Shown: in pieces, positions 25,522 through 34,425 of the stretch
Layout: every line of letters begins with the position of its first letter
Numbering within the stretch: position 1 is the stretch's first letter
The notes under the pieces: generated by a model
What the model saw: the letters and a program-made list of their open reading frames with translations, nothing else
Told to the model about the DNA's origin: nothing
The model's database searches: none
Position numbers and translations under genes: made by a program
Assembly (NCBI GenBank): GCA_020073385.1
Contig: JAIQFH010000001.1
Span: 1-64,000 of the forward strand
Source of the DNA: Terriglobia bacterium
GTDB lineage: Bacteria; Acidobacteriota; Terriglobia; Terriglobales; Acidobacteriaceae
Length of the DNA: 64,000 nt
Direction: 5' to 3'

Positions 25522-25663
25522 TTACCTGCTCCTGTGACAAACGACTATGCCGATGGTACGGATGCTCCATTGAGATCTATCGCCTCCCGATACAAGTATA
25601 GGTCAGCCGGCAACCGGACACCCACGAAGTAGAAGAAAATAGGCCGGCTGGACGAGACAAATT

Positions 25664-27580
25664 ATGAACATACGCATTCATTACCGGATTTCATCTCTGA
25701 AGACCATAGTCAGTTTGCTGGCTCTCCTGTTTGCGACGCCTGCCATTCTGATTGCACAGGAAACTACACACACCGGACATCAAGTAAAGCTTCAGACCAA
25801 GACCGTCGATATTGTCCGCGACGCAGCCGATGTCCCTCCAGCCGTTGGGGACAGAAAGCCAGCTATAGTTCACGTAACGCTCGCCGCTGAGGAGGTGGTT
25901 GGAACTCTCGATCCGTCGGCCGAAACGACTTACCGCTACTGGACATTCAACGGGAAAGTGCCCGGACCAATGATCCGGGTACGGCAGGGAGATACTGTAG
26001 AAGTCACCCTGCACAACGATGCCAGCAGCCACATGGCCCACTCGGTTGATTTTCACGCAGCTCTCGGCCCGGGTGGGGGCGCGGCACTCACTCAGGCAGT
26101 GCCCGGGCAGTCCAAGACATTCACGTTCCAGGCCACCACGCCGGGCCTGTTTGTCTACCACTGCGGCACTCCGATGATTGCTGAACACATTGCCAACGGC
26201 ATGTATGGGCTGATCCTGGTCGAACCAGAAGGCGGACTTTCGCCCGCTGATCGCGAGTACTACGTGATGCAGGGAGAGATTTACACCGCTGCCGCCAAAG
26301 GCAAGACAGGGATGCAGCAATTCAGCGATGCCAAGCTGATGGAGGAGAGCCCCGAGTACTTCGTGTTCAACGGAGCAGTGGATGCGCTCACGAAGACTCA
26401 TGCGATGGCAGCAAACGTTGGAGAAACAGTCCGCGTCTTTTTTGGTGATGCGGGGCCCAATGACACATCGTCGTTGCATGTCGTTGGCGAGATCTTCACT
26501 CGCGATTATCTGTTGGGGTCTCTCACATCTCCTCCATTAACGAGCGTACAAACTGCCAGTGTGCCGCCCGGCGCAGCTGCGATCCTGGAATTCAAGGCCA
26601 GTATTCCGGGACAGTTCCCCATGATGGATCACGCCATGGCGCGCATGGCAAAAGGGCTGATGGCGACTTTTGAGATTTCCGGCAACGAGAACGCAGCCCT
26701 GATGCACCCGGGACCCGCGCCCGACTCGGCCGCTTCCGGCCTGCCTCGCCTATCAGGCATGACACAGGCTGAAACTGCAACAAGTCTCACGGATCCCCGG
26801 ACGAATTCCAGGGGAGCCACGGACAGGAACCCAATCGTGGCACCTACAGACGAGCGAGCGACGGACATGGACATGCACAGCGAAATGGCACATGTGAGCA
26901 AGCCCGCGCAGTTAACTCGCGCCAGCCACACGCCAGAACCAGCACCTATTCAAGCCGAAGCAAGGCCCAAGGAACTGAACGGGTGCCTCACATTGTCCAA
27001 TGACGGCAAGGCGATGTTGCAATTACTCGGGTCCTCGACGATCTATCGCGTGGAAGCAAGACCGTTGTTGTTCTCGCAGAACGCCAACCGTCTCGTCCAT
27101 GTGACCGGGTACTTTGGCAGCGTAGTGGAGGTCGAGGATCCGCGCGTCCCCAGTTTTGTGGTGGACACGCTGGACGCACTCGCCCCCAACTGCTCGGTCA
27201 AGCTTTCTGCTGCGGCGATCCGCAAGACCTTGGCCAAGCTTACGGCGCCAGTCGCGCAGGGAACGGTAGGCATGACTGACATGGGATTCGTGCCGGCGGC
27301 GATAACAGTTAATGTCGGCAACAAAGTGATTTGGAAGAATTCGTCGCAGGTAATCCACAATGTGGTAGACGATGCCAGCAAAGCTCTTTCCAGAATTGAT
27401 GTGAAACTTCCTTCTGGGGCACGTCCATTCGATTCCGGGTTACTGCAGCCAGGACAGTCCTTTGCCCGGGTCTTTACCGAGCCTGGTACCTACCGCTACG
27501 TTTGCACCTTGCACGAGGGGTCCGGCATGAAGGGAGTAGTCATTGTCAGACCGTCATCAGTGTTGGCGGCACGGCGCTAA
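25664..27580 (+). CDS. nirK: Copper-containing nitrite reductase with C-terminal cupredoxin domain
   Basis: 638 residues: signal peptide (to about residue 31), two cupredoxin domains of NirK (residues ~60-340), a linker, a small beta domain (~440-515) and a further plastocyanin-like domain (~530-632). NirK sites: 'HMAHSVDFHAALGPGGG' (His ligands of T1 and T2) and 'FVYHCGTPMIAEHIANGMYG' (Cys, His, Met of T1). The C-terminal domain has 'SSQVIHNVVDD' and 'YVCTLHEGSGM' (His, Cys, His, Met). It reduces nitrite to NO in the periplasm; the extra cupredoxin may deliver electrons. Genes for NO handling follow. Confidence 0.9.
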   Translation: MNIRIHYRISSLKTIVSLLALLFATPAILIAQETTHTGHQVKLQTKTVDIVRDAADVPPAVGDRKPAIVHVTLAAEEVVGTLDPSAETTYRYWTFNGKVPGPMIRVRQGDTVEVTLHNDASSHMAHSVDFHAALGPGGGAALTQAVPGQSKTFTFQATTPGLFVYHCGTPMIAEHIANGMYGLILVEPEGGLSPADREYYVMQGEIYTAAAKGKTGMQQFSDAKLMEESPEYFVFNGAVDALTKTHAMAANVGETVRVFFGDAGPNDTSSLHVVGEIFTRDYLLGSLTSPPLTSVQTASVPPGAAAILEFKASIPGQFPMMDHAMARMAKGLMATFEISGNENAALMHPGPAPDSAASGLPRLSGMTQAETATSLTDPRTNSRGATDRNPIVAPTDERATDMDMHSEMAHVSKPAQLTRASHTPEPAPIQAEARPKELNGCLTLSNDGKAMLQLLGSSTIYRVEARPLLFSQNANRLVHVTGYFGSVVEVEDPRVPSFVVDTLDALAPNCSVKLSAAAIRKTLAKLTAPVAQGTVGMTDMGFVPAAITVNVGNKVIWKNSSQVIHNVVDDASKALSRIDVKLPSGARPFDSGLLQPGQSFARVFTEPGTYRYVCTLHEGSGMKGVVIVRPSSVLAARR

Positions 27581-27605
27581 ATTTGCTGAACCTGCTGTTT
27601 CCAGC

Positions 27606-27619
27606 GTGACAAAAGTCAT
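27606..27619. promoter_or_regulatory. GTGA-N6-TCAT half-palindrome before the RIC-NnrS gene
   Basis: GTGACAAAAGTCAT, equally read as TGAC-AAAA-GTCA, is 57 bp before the ATG at 27676. Such TGAN-N4-NTCA elements are targets of FNR/DNR-type regulators of denitrification genes. It is a weaker match than the other GTGA-N6-TCAC sites in the window. Confidence 0.3.
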
Positions 27620-27675
27620 GGCTGACGCGCGGGGCCAATTCTATGGTGTTGAGAGGAGATAAGGGGGACAAGGTC

Positions 27676-29226
27676 ATGAGTCAGATTACGGCCAATACCA
27701 GCGTTGCAGATATTGTGAAGCTCTGCCCAGGTGCGCGACGCATTTTCGACGAGTATGGATTGAAGGGCTGTGGAGGCGAGCATGGTCCAACCGAACCACT
27801 GCGATTCTTCGCTGCAGTCCATCAGGCGAACTTGGATGAACTGCTGTGGGAGATCAATGCGGAGATGGAGAAGCCATCCGCCCGGCCCTACGCGTACAAG
27901 GAGAGCTTGCAGGATTACATCTATCGCCGTTTCTTCAAAGCGGGCGTAGCGATCGTGCTGACGGTCGGCTGCTTATGGGGTGCAATCAACCTTCTGCAAA
28001 TTGGGTTGGGCAAGAACTTCCTGCAATTGCGTCTGCTGTCCCCGATCCATGCCCACGCCCACGCCATGATCTTCGGCTGGGTTGGCATGTTTGTCATGGG
28101 CTTCGCCTACCAATCGTTCCCACGCTTTAAGAACACCACGCTTTCGCGGCCAGGTCTGGCCAATCTGAGCTTTTATCTTCTGGGATCAGGAATCGTGGCG
28201 GGAATGGCAGCCGAAATACTGCTGCCTACGCCAGTTTCATTCGTGCTGGGTGCATTCTCCGGCGCAATGGAAATCGCTGCTGTCGTGATCTTCATGTCGG
28301 TGCTATACCGCACGGCACGAAAGTCTATTGAACCTCACAACCTATATGAGAAATTCATTGCCAGTTCTTTCATCTGGTTCCTGCTTGGCACGGTTTTGGA
28401 AGCGGTGTTCTTCTTTGCCAAGGCCACAGCGCATTCTGAGCACGGCCTGATCATGCGTATCGCGGTGATCGATGGTCCCTTGCGAGACATTCAACTGCTC
28501 GGCTTCGCCGCGTTGATCATCGCCGGGGTCAGCCAGCGCTTTGTGCCGCACGTCTATGGTCTCCGCAAGCCCGAACATGATCGCCAAACGCTGATCTTCT
28601 GGTTGATCAATGGCAGCTTGCTGCTGAACATCATTAGCTATGTGCTGCTTCTCACTACACACAAGGTCTATTTCGCGATCGGCCTCGAATTGGCTTATAT
28701 GCTCATGCCACTGTGGGCCGCGTTGCTGGCAATTCAAATCGGGGTATTCCAGAAGCCAACGCAGCCGGATCGCACGTTCAAGTTCGTTCGTGCCGCTTAC
28801 GTTTGGCTGGTGATCGCTTGCGGTATGATGCCGTTCTTTCCACTCTACGGATTTCTTACCCATCAAGTTTTCGCGCACACGTATATGGGTTCTCATCGGC
28901 ATGCTTTCACCGTGGGCTTCATCAGCATGATGATCCTGGGAGTCTCTTCGCGCGTTGTGCCAATCCTGGCGGGGATCGATGCGAAACAAATGAACTCACT
29001 TTGGGCGCCATTTCTGCTCTTCAATGCAGGTTGTGCCGGACGCGTGGTTTTGCAGGTGCTGACGGATTTTGTGCCCTACGTGGCTTACCCGCTGATCGGC
29101 TTCACCGGGTTCATTGAATTAAGCGCTTTGCTGTGGTGGGGAATCGAGTTGTGGCGAACCATGAACGTCACCAGAACGCGTCGCACAAATGTGGTGAGGG
29201 CTCCGTTTCCCCTAGCGGCACGGTGA
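27676..29226 (+). CDS. RIC/ScdA N-domain fused to NnrS-like membrane protein
   Basis: 516 residues. Residues ~1-60 form a DUF542 (ScdA N-terminal) domain ('KLCPGARRIFDEYGLKGCGG' and 'LDELLWEIN'), which in RIC proteins helps repair Fe-S clusters. From ~75 on, 11-12 hydrophobic helices with 'SPIHAHAHAMIFGWVGMFVM', 'GSHRHAFTVGFISMMILGVS' and 'ISQRFVPHVYG'-like segments match the haem/copper NnrS family. NnrS eases nitric oxide stress. The fusion suggests a joint role in NO damage control. GGGGG precedes ATG 27676; nirK ends 95 bp upstream. Confidence 0.85.
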   Translation: MSQITANTSVADIVKLCPGARRIFDEYGLKGCGGEHGPTEPLRFFAAVHQANLDELLWEINAEMEKPSARPYAYKESLQDYIYRRFFKAGVAIVLTVGCLWGAINLLQIGLGKNFLQLRLLSPIHAHAHAMIFGWVGMFVMGFAYQSFPRFKNTTLSRPGLANLSFYLLGSGIVAGMAAEILLPTPVSFVLGAFSGAMEIAAVVIFMSVLYRTARKSIEPHNLYEKFIASSFIWFLLGTVLEAVFFFAKATAHSEHGLIMRIAVIDGPLRDIQLLGFAALIIAGVSQRFVPHVYGLRKPEHDRQTLIFWLINGSLLLNIISYVLLLTTHKVYFAIGLELAYMLMPLWAALLAIQIGVFQKPTQPDRTFKFVRAAYVWLVIACGMMPFFPLYGFLTHQVFAHTYMGSHRHAFTVGFISMMILGVSSRVVPILAGIDAKQMNSLWAPFLLFNAGCAGRVVLQVLTDFVPYVAYPLIGFTGFIELSALLWWGIELWRTMNVTRTRRTNVVRAPFPLAAR

Positions 29227-29298
29227 GCAGGCCGCCTTGCGATCTCTACTTACGAGCCGCTTGGCGCATCTGAAAATATGAAAGGCAGGAAGCAGAAC

Positions 29299-29643
29299 AT
29301 GAGTTCAACTACTATCACACGTTCAGAACTTACTGGAGCGGAAGCTTTACCGCTGCTGGGTTTGGTCAACTACCAGGAGGGTTCGGTGGTAAGCCGGGTC
29401 ATCCTGAAACGGGAAAAAGGGAACGTCACAATCTTTGCCTTCGATGAAGGGCAAGGGTTAAGCGAACACACATCGCCATTCGATGCACTCGTGCAGGCTG
29501 TTGAAGGCGAGGCAGAGATTACCGTTGCAGGCACACCAATCGAATTGAAAGCAGGCGACGTCGTCCTGTTGCCGGCTGAAAAGCCGCATGCGGTGAAGGC
29601 CACTACACGCTTCAAGATGGTGCTGACCATGATCCGGTCGTAG
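29299..29643 (+). CDS. Single-domain cupin protein
   Basis: 114 residues. 'FAFDEGQGLSEHTSPFDALV' and 'LKAGDVVLLPAEKPHAVKAT' are the two cupin motifs; the metal His are present (SEHTSPF; PHAV). 'VVEGEAEITVAGTP'-type strands lie between. It could bind a small ligand or metal. AGGAAG stands before ATG 29299; an in-frame ATG at 29278 would add seven residues. It lies in the same direction as the NnrS genes. Confidence 0.82.
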   Translation: MSSTTITRSELTGAEALPLLGLVNYQEGSVVSRVILKREKGNVTIFAFDEGQGLSEHTSPFDALVQAVEGEAEITVAGTPIELKAGDVVLLPAEKPHAVKATTRFKMVLTMIRS

Positions 29644-29693
29644 AACAGGGAGACACGTGCAGATGTGAGCCATTCATCGGAATTTATGTCCAT

Positions 29694-29891
29694 ATGGCTA
29701 AGCCCAAGATAGCGCTGAATCCGAAACACCCGGAGCGAATCTGCTGGGGATGCGATAAGTTGTGCCCAGCTAATGACCTTCGCTGTGGAAACGGAACTAT
29801 TAGAACGCAGCACCCAGTTGAGCTGTTCGGTGAAGACTGGATGGAATGGGAATTGGACGATCAGCGCGGTGAGCCTGAGCAAAGAACCTAA
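29694..29891 (+). CDS. DUF3079 protein
   Basis: 65 residues, MAKPKIALNPKHPERICWG... 'ICWGCDKLCPANDLRCGNGT' and 'RTQHPVELFGEDWMEW' are the complete DUF3079 signature, with four Cys likely binding zinc. The family is small and uncharacterised, often near denitrification or NO genes. It is between the cupin and the broken NnrS-like gene. No strong ribosome site was seen. Confidence 0.85.
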   Translation: MAKPKIALNPKHPERICWGCDKLCPANDLRCGNGTIRTQHPVELFGEDWMEWELDDQRGEPEQRT

Positions 29892-29911
29892 CTTAGTGAA
29901 ATTGAATTCTC

Positions 29912-31264
29912 ATGTCCACTCTACCAACGCGTATCGAAAGGGAGGCAGGCAGGCGGCTAGAGGCAGGCGAGATCGTCAACATTACTGCCGCGCGTGAGAG
30001 GGCGCTTTCCCGCATGCTGATGCTCTACATCAGTACAGGCGTTGCGTTCATGCTACTTCCGGGGACCTTTCTCGGAGTCTGGAACTTGTTGACGATCAGC
30101 AGCCATCGCGCCGGAAATTCGGTTTCGCCGGCATGGATCCAGGCACATGGCCACGCGCAGATCTTCGGCTGGATCGGCAGCTTCATTCTTGGAATCGGGT
30201 TCTACTCAATTCCTAAGCTGCGGCGCATGGGATCGTTTGCCCTTGCGCCGGTGTGGTGCGCTTGGGGACTGTGGACTTCAGGTGTTGCCCTTCGCTGGCT
30301 CGGGAGCGTCCATCCTTGGCATTGGCGCGTGCTTGTTCCACTCTCTTCGGTTTGCGAGTTGGCCGCCTTCCTCGTCTTTTTCCGTATTGTCTAGGGCCAT
30401 CGCGCCGAAGATTCGGGAAAAGCCACGTTGGACGAATGGGTCTTTGTCGTGATTGCAGGCTCACTCGGGCTGTTGCTGACATTGTTGGTCAATGTTGGCC
30501 TCGCGTTTTATCTGTCGTTTCAAAGTACGTCACCTGAAGTGCCTGCCAACTTTGATCAGCGGTTTCTCGTGCTTGAGACCTGGGGATGTTTGGTGCCCTT
30601 TGTCTGGGGATTCAGCGCCAAGTGGCTACCGGTCTTTCTTGGTTTGCGGGCCCTGCGTGGACGGATTCTACTCCTAGCGATTGCCTTAAACTCAGGTGGG
30701 GTGTTGCTCGCGCTTGCTGGCGCGATTTTGCCTGCCACGGTGTTAATCCTTACAGGGCTAGTCACTGCCATTACCGCGTTACGGTTGTTCGAACCTGCGG
30801 AACGTCCAGCCAAGGTGAAGGGGGTTCACGTGAGCTTTCCATTCTTCGTGCGACTCGCCTACATCTGGGCGTTGATTGCAGCCTTTCTGAGCCTTTGGGC
30901 AGCGGTGAGCCGAGATTCGTCCGGGATCTGGGGGGCCTCGCGTCACGCGCTCACAGTCGGCTTCCTGGCTATGATGGTGTTTGCCATCGGCCAGCGCGTG
31001 CTTCCGGCATTTTCCGGGATGCGCCTGCTGTTCAGTACCAAACTGATGTTCTGCTCTCTCTTGCTGCTTGCAGTCGGCTGTCTCTTGCGAGTCAGTTCAG
31101 AAGTATTGGCCTATCAAGGTGTGGTTCGCGCTGCCTGGTCATGGCTTCCCACGTCCGCGTTTTGCGAGATGGCCGCCGTCACCGTCTTTGCATTCAATCT
31201 CCTCATTACGTTTGCACGCCAGGCCCCCGCTATCGCAGCGCAACCTCTTCGCGAACCAGGGTAA
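29912..31264 (+). pseudogene. NnrS-like membrane protein gene interrupted by in-frame TAG
   Basis: The first 160 codons (MSTLPTRIEREAGRRLEAGE... 'FLVFFRIV') end in TAG at 30392-30394. The same frame continues without break for 290 codons ('GHRAEDSGKATLDEWVFVVI' and on to 'QAPAIAAQPLREPG'). Both parts have long hydrophobic helices and the NnrS segments 'IQAHGHAQIFGWIGSFILG' and 'SRHALTVGFLAMMVFAIGQR', so they are one protein of about 450 residues with CAG-type Gln replaced by a stop. A TTG at 30428 could start a short C-terminal product. It is a second NnrS-like gene, related to the RIC-NnrS fusion. Confidence 0.75.
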
Positions 31265-31289
31265 CTACGCCACGACAGAGCGATTCGTT

Positions 31290-32957
31290 TCAGATGTTAG
31301 GGAGCAGATCAAAGTACTCGTCATCCTCGTTCTTTCCCCCTTCTCCCGCGCCCAACTGTTTCTCTGACTGGATAAATTCAATGCGCTCAATCCACTTGAC
31401 CATCTTGTAGCCGAGTTGATTCTCGACACGCAGCCGTAGTGGTGCTCCATACACGTCCGGAAGCCGTTGGTCGTTCATCCGAACCGCAAGCAAGCATTCG
31501 GCCTTTAGTACGTTCTCCAGGCTCTGTGTGTCGTAATATGGGCCACCGTAGAGTGCTTCGCCGAAGGAGAAGAAAGCCACCACTTTGGCTTCCGGTTTCG
31601 GGCGCACGAGGTCAATCAGCCTCTGCATCGGAATGCCGCCCCATTTGGCAATGCCACTCCAACCCTGAATGCAATGATGCATGGTGATGTGCTCGACCAT
31701 GCCCATCTTCTCGATGTCGGAGAGCGAAAGTACCACTGGGTTTTCAACCAGACCGCCGATTTGCAGCTTAAAATCCTGAAAGCCTCGCTCGGCAAGACGT
31801 TTCCAGTCCTCTCGCACCGGCATCTTGCCGTTAGGCCAGAAGTACGGCGAGATATCCTGCTCCGAATAGTTCTGGTGCGGAACGAGTCGGTTCAACGTGA
31901 GCAGTTGCATAGGGTACGTCACTGACTTCAGTGCGTGTTGCAGACCACGCGGTTGGTTCCATGAAATGTAGTGCGCCGCAATCCATGAGAGGACAACCAC
32001 ACCAATTCCCACGAATCCCAGATACATTCCCATATACCCATGATCATCCGTCCCCATCACGATGTGGTTCATGTTCCTTGCGAATCCTGTCATCACAACT
32101 AGCGTGACGTGCACCAAGAGAAAAGCAAAGAAACTGAGCATGGTGAGGAAATGGATGGATCGGGCGGACTGCCTGCCGCCAAATATCTTGGCGTACCAGG
32201 GAAAGCGGTTCACCACCGCCGGTGACATAGCGATGCCCGTCGCAATGGCCAAGGGTCCGAAGACAAAGACGACAGTGAAATAGGCAATCTGCTGCAGGGC
32301 GTTGTAGCCATAAAAGCCGTTTGGCTCCGCAGGCATATGGAAGGTGGCGTAGTGCACCCACGTGTTCCACGCCTGCAAAAGAACCATCGACGACGTAGGG
32401 ACGATCCGCCTCCACTGCTCGGTATTGAACAGCATGATGATGAAGAAAATGCCCGTGAAGATGAATCCGTGAACGTCGATGAAGTGCCAAACCCGCGCAA
32501 TGCCGATAGTGTGTCTGTAACCCGGCGTGCCAACAATGGGCGAAAGATAGCGGGCATCGTCTTTTGCGGTCCAGATGCGGTCGCTCGGAGCTTTGAGGGG
32601 CGTCAAACGGATCCATTCGCTTCCCGGAGTACAGTCATCATTGAAATAGAGACGAGGATGATCGAACAGGATCGATAGGCCACTTCGAATCAGCAGCATC
32701 ACGAAGAAGAAATTGAAAAAATGGCAGTAGCGCACCCACACCGGAAAGCCGTGTGGCCCAGCGAAGTTGTTGGGATAGATCTGAGGAACCTGAGGAACAG
32801 TAGGCAGGCCAGCGACCGCGACTTCAATCCAGGCGGCGAGGACCGCCGCCAGAACCACCGCTCCTATTCCGATGAGAATGGAGGGACGAAGCCAAATCCG
32901 GAGGCGGCGGTCCTCAGGGTAGTGTACCGCCGCGTGAGCCGCATCGAATGAAATCAT
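31290..32957 (-). CDS. Cytochrome b561-type membrane domain fused to molybdopterin oxidoreductase
   Basis: 555 residues. The N-terminal 350 carry hydrophobic helices with paired His ('RYCHFFNFFFVMLLIRSGLS', 'VWHFIDVHGFIFTGIFFII', 'ARSIHFLTMLSFFAFLLVHV'), as in cytochrome b561 domains. The C-terminal 200 is a sulphite-oxidase/YedY-type molybdopterin domain with the Mo-binding Cys at ~429 in 'MHHCIQGWSGIAKWGG'. A membrane haem module and a Mo site in one chain suggest a quinol-linked reductase or oxidase. It is convergent with the NnrS-like gene. A LacI-type operator motif is 57 bp before its ATG. Confidence 0.85.
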   Translation of the reverse strand: MISFDAAHAAVHYPEDRRLRIWLRPSILIGIGAVVLAAVLAAWIEVAVAGLPTVPQVPQIYPNNFAGPHGFPVWVRYCHFFNFFFVMLLIRSGLSILFDHPRLYFNDDCTPGSEWIRLTPLKAPSDRIWTAKDDARYLSPIVGTPGYRHTIGIARVWHFIDVHGFIFTGIFFIIMLFNTEQWRRIVPTSSMVLLQAWNTWVHYATFHMPAEPNGFYGYNALQQIAYFTVVFVFGPLAIATGIAMSPAVVNRFPWYAKIFGGRQSARSIHFLTMLSFFAFLLVHVTLVVMTGFARNMNHIVMGTDDHGYMGMYLGFVGIGVVVLSWIAAHYISWNQPRGLQHALKSVTYPMQLLTLNRLVPHQNYSEQDISPYFWPNGKMPVREDWKRLAERGFQDFKLQIGGLVENPVVLSLSDIEKMGMVEHITMHHCIQGWSGIAKWGGIPMQRLIDLVRPKPEAKVVAFFSFGEALYGGPYYDTQSLENVLKAECLLAVRMNDQRLPDVYGAPLRLRVENQLGYKMVKWIERIEFIQSEKQLGAGEGGKNEDDEYFDLLPNI

Positions 32958-33013
32958 AGCTGATTCACGAGTTTGCCCGCTCCAAGTGAACTCGAACCAT
33001 CCGCTTACTTGAA

Positions 33014-33033
33014 GTATATCGTTACACGATATA
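33014..33033. promoter_or_regulatory. LacI-type operator-like palindrome (site D)
   Basis: GTATATCGTTACAC (33014-33027) has the same form as the sites at 39285, 41550 and 51150. It is also contained in a perfect longer palindrome, TATATCGT-TAC-ACGATATA (33015-33033). It lies 57 bp upstream of the cytochrome b561-Mo gene and ahead of the mobile-element remnant at 33131. It may belong to the sugar regulon or to a separate regulator. Confidence 0.45.
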
Positions 33034-33130
33034 GCTTAAATAATCAGTTTAGTGGAGACGTTCGCGGGCGGCGCGATCATCTCGGGATCGCTCGGTCGGC
33101 AACTGCTGGGCCTCCGGTGGTTCGAGGGAG

Positions 33131-33268
33131 CAGGAAATTAAAACAAACGACACCCGCTCCGAGAGTTCTTCTCTCTGGCACTGCCCGCGCTGCGGCGCAT
33201 CGATGATCGTGATTCAGAGATTTACTGCTGCGGAACTATCAGCATGCATGTACTTCGATTCTTCCTAA
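33131..33268 (+). pseudogene. IS91-like transposase C-terminal fragment
   Basis: A frame ending at TAA 33266 reads 'SSSLWHCPRCGASMIVIQRF' then 'TAAELSACMYFDSS'. The CPRCG-x-M-x-V-I-ER/QRF-TAA pattern resembles the C-terminal tail of IS91/IS801-type transposases. Nothing upstream in frame matches the catalytic HUH region. The rest of the 32958-33662 gap shows no convincing gene. It suggests an old insertion at this junction. Confidence 0.45.
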
Positions 33269-33662
33269 CCAGTCCCTCGGTCCCCGATGCCACGATGTGC
33301 TCCCCCACGCCGACGCATTCGTGTGCTCACTTTATGGAAACAGCCCTCTTTGCGGCTTGCCAACTCTCTCGCCTCCGGCTCCCTCGATCATTCCAACAGT
33401 ACTTTCACCACTCTCTGCCGGTCTCTGATCTCAAAAGCCCATCTCAGACTGACATTCAAATCCCACAGCCGACCGCGTCCGCCGCGGACACCAGCGGCTT
33501 CCTCCTAGTCTGCTTGATCGAAAACGCCTCGGAACGAGTTCCACTTCGATGTGAGAGTGTCCTGCCCGAGACGTTTCCGATCAAGCTTAGCGACCATCCG
33601 GAGGCTTCCCGGTATGCGCTGCATCACTGACTCGGACGCGGCAGCCGTGTTAAGTAAGGCTC

Positions 33663-34319
33663 ATGAAGCGGGCTTGGATGCTCGGCCTGAAGCTGGCTGG
33701 CATAGCCGTCGTCTGGTGTTGCTGGCTGTTGACCGCCAATCGGAACTTCTCGTCCTTCTGGTCGATCGCAGTGGTATGGGTTGGCATTGCATTCGTTCCA
33801 TTCGTCGCGCTTTGCGGGCGAAGGCTCCTCGACCGAGGTCCGACCATCGAGCGCGCCGCAGTGGTGTCCCTCATGGTTCACTTCGCGGAAGGTGCCCTGC
33901 TGGGATGCGGGCTCATTGTCGCTTTCCGCTTCACGCAAGCCTATCCGATTGTTCGTATTCCATTCCCGAAAGAGATCAGTCTCCTCGCGGTCCGGATCAC
34001 GGGGACTCTGGCGACGCTGACGGTGGTGAATCTGGCAATCGGAGGTCTCGGGCTGCCTTTTGCGGCGGCGCAGAGCAGAAAGGTCGCCACCCATTGGCTC
34101 TACTCCCGGTGCCGGAACCCTATGGGGTTTTATGGATTGCTGTGCGCCATCGCCGGCGCGGTGTGGCTCCAATCGCTGCATGCGCTTCTGTGGACAATCC
34201 TATGGCTCGCGCCGGCCTGGATCCTTTTCGTGCGCTTCTATGAAGAACGCGAACTGGAAATCCGGTTCGGCGAGTCTTACTTGCAGTACAAAGCTCGAAC
34301 CCCATTCTTCGGATTCTGA
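33663..34319 (+). CDS. Isoprenylcysteine carboxylmethyltransferase (ICMT)-family membrane protein
   Basis: 218 residues with five or six hydrophobic helices. The C-terminus carries the family's SAM-binding signature in modified form: 'LYSRCRNPMGFYGLLCAIAG', then 'FVRFYEERELEIRFGESYLQ' and 'YKARTPFFGF'. The family methylates thiol/carboxyl groups or unknown membrane substrates in bacteria. AGTAAGG is the only weak ribosome site. It lies just before the sugar cluster, on the other strand from the amidohydrolase. Confidence 0.82.
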   Translation: MKRAWMLGLKLAGIAVVWCCWLLTANRNFSSFWSIAVVWVGIAFVPFVALCGRRLLDRGPTIERAAVVSLMVHFAEGALLGCGLIVAFRFTQAYPIVRIPFPKEISLLAVRITGTLATLTVVNLAIGGLGLPFAAAQSRKVATHWLYSRCRNPMGFYGLLCAIAGAVWLQSLHALLWTILWLAPAWILFVRFYEERELEIRFGESYLQYKARTPFFGF

Positions 34320-34425
34320 GCCGTTAGCGGGCAATCCAGAAGTCATCGGAACGCCTTGCCAGTTTCTTGTGTGCCGACAACACGGCCAGTGCATCGCGTC
34401 GTGTTCGAGTGCTTCGCTCGTTTTG

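Noticed and set aside
505..30394. Two in-frame TAG codons (505 and 30392) as evidence that TAG is recoded to Gln
   Set aside because: Archease, rtcB and the TonB-family gene end naturally in TAG in this window, and no pyrrolysine or suppressor genes are visible. Nonsense mutation is simpler.
33244..33630. Protein gene MHVLRFFLTSP... of 128 codons
   Set aside because: No ribosome site, odd composition, and it overlaps the downstream side of the transposase remnant; no domain recognised.
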